Shown piece by piece: positions 1 to 6,074 of a stretch of DNA of 6,288 nt (position 1 is its first letter; each line of letters starts with the position of its first letter). The stretch is from Wenzhouxiangella sp. GTDB taxonomy: Bacteria; Pseudomonadota; Gammaproteobacteria; Xanthomonadales; Wenzhouxiangellaceae. The DNA lies in assembly GCA_007121485.1 (NCBI GenBank), contig SKKM01000224.1, positions 1 through 6,288 of the forward strand, in the 5' to 3' direction. Both the position numbers and the translations under genes were made by a program. Under the pieces are notes generated by a model. The model saw nothing but the letters and a program-made list of their open reading frames with translations. It had not been told where the DNA came from and did no database searches.

Positions 1-32
1 TGGCCGCGGCGCTGTAGCCTCTACGCCAGCGC

Positions 33-38
33 TACACT
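33..38 (+). promoter_or_regulatory. Possible -10 element upstream of the aldehyde dehydrogenase
   Basis: The hexamer TACACT lies 39 nt before the ATG at 78 and resembles a sigma-70 -10 box. No convincing -35 hexamer is found 16-19 nt upstream of it. It sits beside a small inverted repeat (GTAGC at 14-18, GCTAC at 31-35). The 77 nt before the gene are otherwise unremarkable and no earlier gene can be identified. This is a weak call from sequence resemblance only. Confidence 0.25.
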
Positions 39-77
39 GAACCGGCTCAAGGGCCGCCGCAGCGCAAGGATGCAACC

Positions 78-1478
78 ATGACCAAGGCAGAATCCATGAC
101 GATATCGACCGACCAGTTTCCCGCTCTGCTTGAGGACCTGCGCGCGACCTTTGCCCCGGGCTTGACCCGCGACCTGGCCTGGCGCGATGCTCAACTCGAT
201 GCCGTGCATCGTCTGTTGAGCGAAAACGAGGACGCCATCGGCCACGCCCTGGCGGCCGACCTGGGCAAGCCGCCGCAGGAGGTCTTGCTCGGCGAATTGG
301 CCCTGCTCTACAGCAGCATCAAGCATGCCCGCAAACGCCTGAAGTCCTGGGCCCGCCCGCGCCGGGTCAGCACGCCTTTGCTTGGCCAGCCGGCGCGCAT
401 CTGGGTGCAGCCCGAGCCGCTCGGTGTGGTGTTGATCCTGGGCGCCTGGAACTATCCTTTCCAGTTGATCTTCGGGCCGCTGATCCCGACCCTGGCAGCC
501 GGCAACTGCGCGCTGCTCAAACCCTCCGAGATTGCGCCCTCCAGCTCGGCGCTGATGACCGAACTCATTCCGAAGTACCTGGACCAGCGCGCGATCCGCG
601 TGGTCGAGGGTGCGGTCGATGAAACCACCGAGCTGCTCAAGCTCCGCTTTGACCACATCATCTACACCGGCGGCGCGGCCGTCGGCAAGATCGTCATGCG
701 CGCGGCTTCCGAGCACCTCACGCCGGTCACCCTCGAGCTGGGCGGCAAGAGTCCCTGCGTGATCGATCGCGACGCCGATCTCAAGCATGCGGCACGCCGG
801 CTGGTCTGGGGCAAGTGCATCAACTCCGGCCAGTCCTGCATTGCGCCCGACTATGTGCTGGTTGCTCCCGACCAGCGCGAAGAGCTGGTTGCGGCCATCG
901 ACGCCGAGCTTCAGAAGATGTACGGCGACGACCGGCTGGGCAGCGCCGACTACGCCAACATCGTCAACCATCGCCACTTCCGGCGCGTACGCCAGTACCT
1001 GGACAGCGGCAAGGTCGCCATCGGCGGCAAAGTCGACGAAACCAACAACCGCATCGAGCCCACCGTGCTGGTCGATGTGGCGCCCGACGCGCCGGTCATG
1101 CAGGAAGAAATCTTCGGCCCGGTGCTGCCGATCCTGACCGTGGCCGATCTCGATGCCGCCATGGCCTTCATCCTCGAGCGCGACAAGCCGCTGGCGGCCT
1201 ACCTGTTCACGAAGAACAAGGACAGCAAGAAGCGCTTCGTCGAGACCGTCAGTTCCGGCAACATGTGCATCAACGACGTCATCATGTTCATGGCCGTGCA
1301 CGAACTGCCGTTCGGCGGCGTGGGCATGAGCGGCATGGGCCAGTATCACGGCAAGATCGGCTTTGATCGCTTGAGCCACCTGAAAGCCGTGATGAGCCGC
1401 GGCCGGGTGCCGGAGCCGCCGATACGATTCGCGCCCTACAGCCAGTTAAAGATGAAACTGTTGCGGTGGTTCGGTTAG
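78..1478 (+). CDS. Class-3 type NAD(P)-dependent aldehyde dehydrogenase
   Basis: This 466-residue cytosolic enzyme should oxidise an aldehyde to its carboxylic acid with NAD+ or NADP+. All expected ALDH landmarks are visible. The GAWNYPF segment carries the oxyanion Asn at residue 125, the ELGGKSP segment the general base Glu220, and GQSC the nucleophile Cys254. The EEIFGPVLP segment and the C-terminal LPFGGVG, GQYHGK and FDRLSH segments are also present. These three residues sit at a constant +11 offset from mammalian ALDH3A1 (Asn114, Glu209, Cys243), which supports class 3. Length is normal for the family. The ATG at 78 is chosen because AAGGA (66-70) lies 7 nt upstream; an in-frame ATG at 96 has a poorer leader. 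A nicotinamidase gene follows after 46 nt. The substrate cannot be read from sequence: fatty or other medium/long aldehydes are likelier than coniferyl aldehyde, because the region before LPFGGVG lacks the pattern I associate with coniferyl enzymes. That last point is inference. Confidence 0.96.
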   Translation: MTKAESMTISTDQFPALLEDLRATFAPGLTRDLAWRDAQLDAVHRLLSENEDAIGHALAADLGKPPQEVLLGELALLYSSIKHARKRLKSWARPRRVSTPLLGQPARIWVQPEPLGVVLILGAWNYPFQLIFGPLIPTLAAGNCALLKPSEIAPSSSALMTELIPKYLDQRAIRVVEGAVDETTELLKLRFDHIIYTGGAAVGKIVMRAASEHLTPVTLELGGKSPCVIDRDADLKHAARRLVWGKCINSGQSCIAPDYVLVAPDQREELVAAIDAELQKMYGDDRLGSADYANIVNHRHFRRVRQYLDSGKVAIGGKVDETNNRIEPTVLVDVAPDAPVMQEEIFGPVLPILTVADLDAAMAFILERDKPLAAYLFTKNKDSKKRFVETVSSGNMCINDVIMFMAVHELPFGGVGMSGMGQYHGKIGFDRLSHLKAVMSRGRVPEPPIRFAPYSQLKMKLLRWFG

Positions 1479-1524
1479 GGTGGAGTGAGTCCAAGCCCAA
1501 CGGCCATTAGGCCAGGAGATCTCC

Positions 1525-2184
1525 ATGATCCAGTTGCCGCCGAGCGCGCAGGTCGCAAGCTTCGATGTCGATGCGCAGAAGACTTTCAGCCCCCTGTGCC
1601 CGGACGAGTTGCCGGTGCCCGAAGGTGACCGCATCGCCCCCGAGCTGAACCGCCAGGCCGAACTGGCCGGCTGGCGCCTGGGATCCAAGGATGCACATAC
1701 CCCGCAGGCCGTGTGGGTGACCGACGATCCCGAACTGATCGGCCAGCCCGGGGTGCCCGGCGCCAACGTCGAGGAACACTGGCCGGTCCATGCCGTGCCC
1801 GGCACGCCCGGCTTCGAGCTGCTGCCGGGCCTGCCGCACCCGGCCGAGTATGACTTCTTCGTCTGGAAGGGCGTCGAGCCGGACATGCACCCCTACGGTG
1901 CCTGTTACCACGACCTGGCCGAACAGCGCAGCACCGGCGTGATCGAGTGGCTCAAGGCGCGCGAGGTGGATTGCGTGCTGGTCGGCGGCCTGGCCACCGA
2001 TTACTGCGTGCGCGCCACGGCCCTGCAGCTGCGCGCTGCAGGTTTCGACGTGATCCTGAACCTCGCTGCCTGCCGCGGCATTGCCGCCTCGAGTACCGAC
2101 GCAGCGCTGGAGGAAATGCGCGCGGCCGGGATTGGCATCATCTCTGACAGCAGTGCGCTGCAGGTTGCCGCCGGGGGGGACTGA
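1525..2184 (+). CDS. pncA: Nicotinamidase (isochorismatase-like cysteine hydrolase)
   Basis: The 219-residue protein should hydrolyse nicotinamide to nicotinate and ammonia in the cytosol, feeding NAD salvage. The isochorismatase-fold catalytic triad is visible: Asp16 in VDAQ, Lys115 in FVWKGVEPD, and Cys161 in GGLATDYCV. The metal-site residues of nicotinamidases also appear, Asp56 and His58 in SKDAH and His89 in WPVHAVPGTPG. The KGxxxDxxPYG and PGTPGFE segments favour nicotinamidase over other isochorismatase-family amidases. It departs from the E. coli-type enzyme at several consensus positions: QKTF rather than QNDF, Ala rather than Trp between the metal Asp and His, and Ala rather than Cys after the third metal His. 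This suggests a divergent nicotinamidase subfamily. The start is well supported by AGGAG (1514-1518) with a 6-nt spacer. It lies 46 nt behind the aldehyde dehydrogenase on the same strand, with no terminator seen between them, so co-transcription is plausible. Confidence 0.92.
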   Translation: MIQLPPSAQVASFDVDAQKTFSPLCPDELPVPEGDRIAPELNRQAELAGWRLGSKDAHTPQAVWVTDDPELIGQPGVPGANVEEHWPVHAVPGTPGFELLPGLPHPAEYDFFVWKGVEPDMHPYGACYHDLAEQRSTGVIEWLKAREVDCVLVGGLATDYCVRATALQLRAAGFDVILNLAACRGIAASSTDAALEEMRAAGIGIISDSSALQVAAGGD

Positions 2185-2236
2185 TCCCGTTCTCCGAGCG
2201 CTCTCCCGCGTCCAGGGCACTCGCGGCCTCGGGGTC

Positions 2237-2266
2237 TTGAAAGGGACCGGCGCAGCCGAGTATAGT
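2237..2266 (+). promoter_or_regulatory. Sigma-70-type promoter for the zincin-like gene
   Basis: TTGAAA (2237-2242) and TATAGT (2261-2266) are separated by 18 nt. Each matches the sigma-70 consensus at five of six positions. Transcription would start near 2273, leaving a leader of about 28 nt before the ATG at 2301. It implies that the zincin-like gene is transcribed separately from the upstream nicotinamidase. No terminator was seen between 2185 and 2236, so read-through is also possible. Confidence 0.7.
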
Positions 2267-2300
2267 TTCTCCGGCGTTTGGTAAGTCCCGCAAGAAAATC

Positions 2301-3740
2301 ATGATGATACGAACAAGCTTGGCTGCTTTGGCCCTGGGCATTCTTGTCACGGCGGCATGGGCCGGCGAGCAGCGCATCGCCAGAGATCTGGCCCGGGCGC
2401 TGGAGCCATTGGCGACCCAGGCTGAAAGCCTCGATGATCTGTGGTCGGGTTATCGGTTCACGGAGCGTCCCCTGGGTGTCTATCGCCCGGGCGCTGGCGT
2501 GCTGGTGCGCTACTGCATGGACGACGCGCCTGAAGCCTGGCAGCCACTGTCTGATCTGGTGCAACGCCCGGATCTGGGGCCGTGCACCTGGTTCAGCGGC
2601 GAGGTGGCCGCGCTCGGCGATGCGGTGTTCCATATCGAGCATGACTTCGGCGCGTTCCGCGCCAGTCTGGTCCGGGAAGGGGAGTCGATGAATATGCTCC
2701 TGCACGAGGACTTTCATGGCTTCCAGCGCACCTGGCCTAACCCGCGCGCCGGCTCGACGCTGGCCGGACTGGATGAGTCGGCCGACTCGGCGGCGCTGCG
2801 AGCCTCCCTGCAGCGCGAGGCCGCGCTGCTGTCAGCGGCGCTGGCCGAAAGCGACGCGGAACAGGCGCGCTTGCATCTGGGTCGATGGCTGGCCCTGCGC
2901 CTGCATCGCGACGCCTCCCAGCCCGATTCCCTGCTTGCCACCACGCAAGAAAATGAAGTCATCGAAGGAAGCGCGACCTGGGTGGGTGAGCGGGGGGAAA
3001 TGGCCCTGTTGGGGCAAACCAACCTGCGCCAGCGCTTTGCCATGCGGGGTGAACCAATGCTTGAACCCATGGCGACCTCGCTCAGCAACCAGATGCGAGC
3101 GACCTACTATTTCCATGGTGGAATCCTCCATGAAATGCTGTATCGCCTGTCGGAGGATGCTGATTGGCAAGAGCGGCTCATGAACGGTGCCCGGCTACCG
3201 GAACTGGTGCAGGATCTGCTTGCCTTGTCCGAAGAGGACCTTGACCAACTGCTGGACCAGGAGCTGAACTCGCGCGAGTGGCGCCGGACCAAGCGCGCCC
3301 ATGCACGCACTTTCCGTCAATGGCAGAGACAGCAGGACCGTGAAGGCACGCGCTTTGACTGGGTGCTCGAGTTTCACGTGCCGATGGATGATCCAGAAAC
3401 CGGTGCGCGTGGACAGCAACTCATTGAGTTTGACAGTGACAGTGCCAGCCAGGACGAGGATGGGCGCCTGATCGTTCATCACGCGAACCGGTTCAGCATG
3501 ACCGTTGGCCGCACGGTCATCGAAGTCCGAAATCAGCCGGTGATTCTGGGCGCCATGCAGCCGGACGATATCCAGACCCACGCCTTGCTGGCCGTGCCCT
3601 TGAACGTCCCCCTGCGCTCATCCGATGTGCCGGACAGCGGCGAGTTCGTGGAACTGGAGAACTTTCGTGATCGACGAGCGCGGATCAGCTTGCGCTCAGA
3701 GGTGCCGGTGCTGATCCGGCAGGTGGAGGTTCCGCCCTAG
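2301..3740 (+). CDS. Exported protein with HExxH motif, putative zinc metallohydrolase
   Basis: The 479-residue protein belongs to no family I can name. It has a clear Sec signal peptide: Arg4, a hydrophobic core at residues 5-18, and a likely cleavage after Ala21 in AAWA|GEQ. The mature protein would therefore be periplasmic or secreted. HEDFH at residues 135-139 fits the zincin motif HExxH, and is followed by GFQ. About 80 residues later comes NEVIEGSATW (218-227), where Glu219 or Glu222 could be the third zinc ligand, as in gluzincins. A charged helical stretch (about 300-350) leads to a C-terminal region that looks beta-rich. Only two cysteines were seen, Cys72 and Cys95, a possible disulfide. 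Two adjacent ATGs (2301, 2304) give the same signal peptide, and the Shine-Dalgarno is weak (AAGAAA near 2292). It has its own promoter and faces the DUF481 gene. Peptidase activity is inference from the motifs; substrate unknown. Confidence 0.9.
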   Translation: MMIRTSLAALALGILVTAAWAGEQRIARDLARALEPLATQAESLDDLWSGYRFTERPLGVYRPGAGVLVRYCMDDAPEAWQPLSDLVQRPDLGPCTWFSGEVAALGDAVFHIEHDFGAFRASLVREGESMNMLLHEDFHGFQRTWPNPRAGSTLAGLDESADSAALRASLQREAALLSAALAESDAEQARLHLGRWLALRLHRDASQPDSLLATTQENEVIEGSATWVGERGEMALLGQTNLRQRFAMRGEPMLEPMATSLSNQMRATYYFHGGILHEMLYRLSEDADWQERLMNGARLPELVQDLLALSEEDLDQLLDQELNSREWRRTKRAHARTFRQWQRQQDREGTRFDWVLEFHVPMDDPETGARGQQLIEFDSDSASQDEDGRLIVHHANRFSMTVGRTVIEVRNQPVILGAMQPDDIQTHALLAVPLNVPLRSSDVPDSGEFVELENFRDRRARISLRSEVPVLIRQVEVPP

Positions 3741-3783
3741 CTCGCTTGTTCCGGGCCGATATTGAAGTTCGGGGCCATACACC

Positions 3784-3801
3784 GGCAGCCGTTGGGCTGC
3801 C
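3784..3801. terminator. Short GC hairpin between convergent genes
   Basis: GGCAGCC (3784-3790) and GGCTGCC (3795-3801) form a perfect 7-bp stem with a 4-nt loop. It lies in the 67-bp gap between the converging zincin-like and DUF481 genes, 43 nt after one stop and 6 nt after the other. The position suits a shared bidirectional terminator. Neither side has a proper T-tract (CGTTGTTC on the plus side, none on the minus side), so intrinsic termination would be weak. Confidence 0.4.
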
Positions 3802-3807
3802 CGTTGT

Positions 3808-4851
3808 TCAGAATGAGTAGCCCACGCTGGTGACCAGGCCATAGTCGCTGCGCTCGGCTTCGTCGGGCTGGCGGTTGTCGAAGGACCCGTAGACGCGCAA
3901 CTCCAAAAAGAGGTCACTGATCAATTCGCGCTTGATGTAGAAAGTCAGGTTGGCGCGCAGGCGCCCGCTGTCGGTGATGCCCGGGAACAGCGTCACGGCG
4001 GTGTTCAGTGAGGTTTCGGGGGTGTCATACAGAAAGAACTCATAGCGAGTATCGAGATAGCCTTCGACGTCATTCTGTGAAGAATCTCCGGCGCGTTGCT
4101 CATCGGTCACTGCAATGCCGGCGGTGGCCGACCAGAGGCTCCGGTTGGTCTGCGTCAGAAAGCGACCATAGCCCAGTCCGGCCAGTGAGCGAAGATCAAC
4201 GCCCAGCTCGTCGTTGCGCTCCAGCAGGCCCAGCGCGGCCCAGTACCACCTCTCCTCCAGCAGCCTGCGGTATTCCAGGCCGACGTTGAAGCGCCGGGTA
4301 TCGGACGCCTCATCCTGCGAGCGAACGAAGGTCGAGGCGTTGACGGTGAGCTGAAAGTTCTCATCGCGCCGCCGGGCATCGAAGGCTCCGCTGAAAGCCG
4401 TGGTGTTGTTGGCCTGGGTGTAATTCAGGCCCACGCTGACCTGGCCGTCCCAGCGATCCGTGATGGCGCCTTCCATGACTTCGTCGATCCGGACGACTTC
4501 ACCCATGTCGAGCGTGATCGATTCGCCGGCGGCGTCCACCATCAGCATGCGATCCACGCCTGAATCGACCAGCGAACCGCGAAGGCGGCGGCCGTCGCCC
4601 AGTTCGATGATGAACGGTTCCGGGCTGCTGACCCGCAGTACATCGTCCCAGTCGATCCGAACCGAACCCATGCTGTCGGTGCTGACCCGGAGCCGGTTGC
4701 GTTCGAGTTCTCTGACGTCGCAGGTGAGTCGATCGCCGTTCAGCAGCACAACCATGCCCGTGCGTTGGGCCAGCGCCGCCTCCGCGCTGAGAAACAGGAT
4801 CGCCAGTAAAGCCAGCATCGCGGCAACAGGGGAGGTTAAAAGCCGGGTCAT
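3808..4851 (-). CDS. DUF481-type outer-membrane beta-barrel protein
   Basis: The 347-residue product looks like the DUF481 family, often annotated as a salt-induced outer-membrane protein (YdiY-like). Its function is not well established. Residues 1-28 form a Sec signal peptide (Arg3, hydrophobic core, cleavage at ALA|QRT). Residues about 36-122 hold two tandem beta-rich modules, LLNGDRL... and LGDGRRL.... From about 134 onwards, alternating aromatic and polar strands suit a transmembrane barrel, ending in GYSF with the terminal Phe expected for BAM-dependent insertion. The open frame extends up to an ATG at 5043, and another lies at 4929, but those starts would bury the signal peptide 64 or 26 residues inside. 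The ATG at 4851 is therefore preferred, though no strong Shine-Dalgarno precedes it. A 16-bp palindrome lies 20 nt upstream of the start. The mutarotase-like gene lies 231 bp upstream on the same strand. It may be a small porin or envelope-stress protein; that is inference. Confidence 0.9.
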   Translation of the reverse strand: MTRLLTSPVAAMLALLAILFLSAEAALAQRTGMVVLLNGDRLTCDVRELERNRLRVSTDSMGSVRIDWDDVLRVSSPEPFIIELGDGRRLRGSLVDSGVDRMLMVDAAGESITLDMGEVVRIDEVMEGAITDRWDGQVSVGLNYTQANNTTAFSGAFDARRRDENFQLTVNASTFVRSQDEASDTRRFNVGLEYRRLLEERWYWAALGLLERNDELGVDLRSLAGLGYGRFLTQTNRSLWSATAGIAVTDEQRAGDSSQNDVEGYLDTRYEFFLYDTPETSLNTAVTLFPGITDSGRLRANLTFYIKRELISDLFLELRVYGSFDNRQPDEAERSDYGLVTSVGYSF

Positions 4852-4871
4852 GCCGTCAGACTGGGGTGATG

Positions 4872-4887
4872 GCCGAAGCGCTTCGGC
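4872..4887. repeat. Perfect 16-bp palindrome upstream of the DUF481 start
   Basis: GCCGAAGCGCTTCGGC is a perfect inverted repeat ending 20 nt before the ATG at 4851 on the minus strand. In RNA it would make a 6-bp stem with a GCGC loop close to the start codon. In DNA it could be an operator for a dimeric regulator. No strong Shine-Dalgarno or obvious promoter is seen between it and the start, so its role is open. Confidence 0.5.
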
Positions 4888-5012
4888 TGTTGGCAAGATC
4901 GATACCAGGGCACTTTGTCTTCGTTCCATCTCGCACACTGTCTTGTGGATTGTGCCTTTCTTCCTGGTCGCCAGAGGGTCGTTGTCCGGTTCGGCTACCA
5001 GGTCAATATCGG

Positions 5013-5074
5013 CAATCACGACAGGGTTGTCTGGGAGCGCCACGCATGCCGTCTCCCCAGTCCAGTCGTGATGG
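5013..5074. repeat. Nested inverted repeat behind the mutarotase-like gene
   Basis: The outer arms are 5013-5025 and 5062-5074, 13 bp with two mismatches, including a perfect 8-bp core (ATCACGAC/GTCGTGAT). Nested inside are CTGGGAG (5031-5037) and CTCCCCAG (5053-5060), which pair through 7 bp with one bulged base around a 15-nt loop. On the minus strand the element starts 8 nt after the stop codon at 5083, so it would form a long stem-loop in the 3' untranslated RNA. No T-tract follows it, so it does not look like a standard intrinsic terminator. A REP-like extragenic palindrome, an RNA-stabilising or processing structure, or an operator are alternatives. Confidence 0.6.
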
Positions 5075-5082
5075 ATCGATAG

Positions 5083-6063
5083 TCAGTGATCGCCCGTCTG
5101 AGTCTCCATCCTATCAAAGCGATAGGTGCCGAACCAGCGTGCCGTTTCGCCGGGTTCCAGGGCAGCGCGAAAGAACACCTCCGGGCAGAATCCATTGGCG
5201 TCGGCGTACACGGCAAAGCGACGGGGCGGGAATTCACCCCGATAGCTCACCGCCGCTTCGTCTGAAACCTGCAGTTCGAAGTGGTTGGCGTGGGCCGGTA
5301 CCTCGGCCAGTTCGCTGGCGTAGTAGTACGCTTCTCCAGGCGCCAGCGGTCCGGGGATTTCCAGCGAGAAAGGCCCAAGCTGCAGGCCTGTCTGCGCGAG
5401 CGGCAACTCGAAGCCGGTCACCACGCGGTAGCCCGGGCCGACCGGGACATCGGCGACCCGGAACCAGTGATGGTTGTAGTGCTCGAAGGTCCACGCCAGC
5501 GAGCCGCTGTTGCTCAGTTCGTAATGGATCTCGAGGCCGTTGGCGCCGTTCAGTTGGTAGGACTTCGCATAGCGGTACTGCCAGGGACCATCGCCTTCCG
5601 ATTGCTGGACGACCGTAAGCACCCCGTCACCCGCCGTCACCTCGACCGGAAACACGCGGTCCACCGGGTAGGGATGGGCGAAGTGATACCCGGCCTCGGT
5701 GTCGCGAATCAGTCGCCCTGCGCCGATCTTTAGAAAGTGCTCGCCGACCGCCGCCTGCTTGTATCCGAGGACACCGTCGCCGTACAGGCCGAACTCGTCG
5801 GGCAGGCCCCAGGGCCCGAGGAACTCCACGCCGTCGACGGTCACGCTGCGAACGACCGCGGTGCGATCAAAGCGCGGTCCGAATGACTCGAACAGGCGAT
5901 CGCTGTTCACCTCGATCTCGATGCGCAAGTCGCCCCTGGCCAGCACGTGGACCTCGGCGGCGGCAGACACGGACGCGAGCGCCATGACGCCGGCGATCAA
6001 GACAAGATGGACCGGGCGGATCATCGGCGTCCGTGGCGCTTGCGGGAATTGTCGTGGTCTCAT
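5083..6063 (-). CDS. Exported galactose-mutarotase-like fold protein
   Basis: The 326-residue protein resembles the aldose-1-epimerase/galactose-mutarotase-like superfamily, which binds or acts on carbohydrates. Supporting segments are PRFDRTAVVRSV (63-74), EFGLYG followed by GEHFLKIGAGRL (90-118), a segment around YNHHWF (196-201), and the C-terminal PGETARW...TYRF. In that alignment His198 falls where the catalytic mutarotase His sits; I could not securely place the catalytic Glu. A signal peptide spans residues 1-36 (basic N-region, hydrophobic 20-34, cleavage at AAA|EVH), so it acts outside the cytoplasm. The ATG at 6063 is preferred over an in-frame GTG at 6087 because AGGAG (6070-6074) sits 6 nt upstream. 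The transporter gene ends 10 nt before this start and its stop overlaps that Shine-Dalgarno, indicating coupling. A true epimerase, or a non-catalytic sugar-binding protein or lyase-associated domain, are all possible. Confidence 0.85.
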   Translation of the reverse strand: MRPRQFPQAPRTPMIRPVHLVLIAGVMALASVSAAAEVHVLARGDLRIEIEVNSDRLFESFGPRFDRTAVVRSVTVDGVEFLGPWGLPDEFGLYGDGVLGYKQAAVGEHFLKIGAGRLIRDTEAGYHFAHPYPVDRVFPVEVTAGDGVLTVVQQSEGDGPWQYRYAKSYQLNGANGLEIHYELSNSGSLAWTFEHYNHHWFRVADVPVGPGYRVVTGFELPLAQTGLQLGPFSLEIPGPLAPGEAYYYASELAEVPAHANHFELQVSDEAAVSYRGEFPPRRFAVYADANGFCPEVFFRAALEPGETARWFGTYRFDRMETQTGDH

Positions 6064-6069
6064 CTTGCT

Positions 6070-6074
6070 CTCCT
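6070..6074 (-). promoter_or_regulatory. Ribosome binding site overlapping the transporter stop codon
   Basis: On the minus strand AGGAG lies 6 nt before the ATG at 6063. Its first base is the last base of the TGA (6076-6074) that ends the transporter gene. This fixes the start of the mutarotase-like gene and suggests that ribosomes finishing the transporter re-initiate on the next gene. Confidence 0.8.

Noticed and set aside
21..1379. Long open frame on the minus strand (452 codons) opposite the aldehyde dehydrogenase
   Set aside because: It lies almost entirely antisense to a gene with a full set of family motifs. Its product is rich in Ala, Gly, Arg, His and Asp with no recognisable motif, as expected from codon bias in GC-rich DNA.
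1502..1513. Small inverted repeat GGCC-ATTA-GGCC before the nicotinamidase
   Set aside because: A 4-bp stem is expected by chance in GC-rich DNA and there is no T-tract, so I do not call it a terminator or regulator.
1507..2717. Two overlapping minus-strand open frames of about 237 codons opposite the nicotinamidase and the start of the zincin-like gene
   Set aside because: They are antisense shadows of genes supported by motifs, a promoter and a signal peptide, and they show no domain of their own.
4866..5618. Plus-strand open frame of 250 codons opposite the mutarotase-like gene
   Set aside because: Its product is Arg-, Pro- and Ser-rich with no motif, and it crosses the nested inverted repeat and the antisense of a well-supported exported protein.
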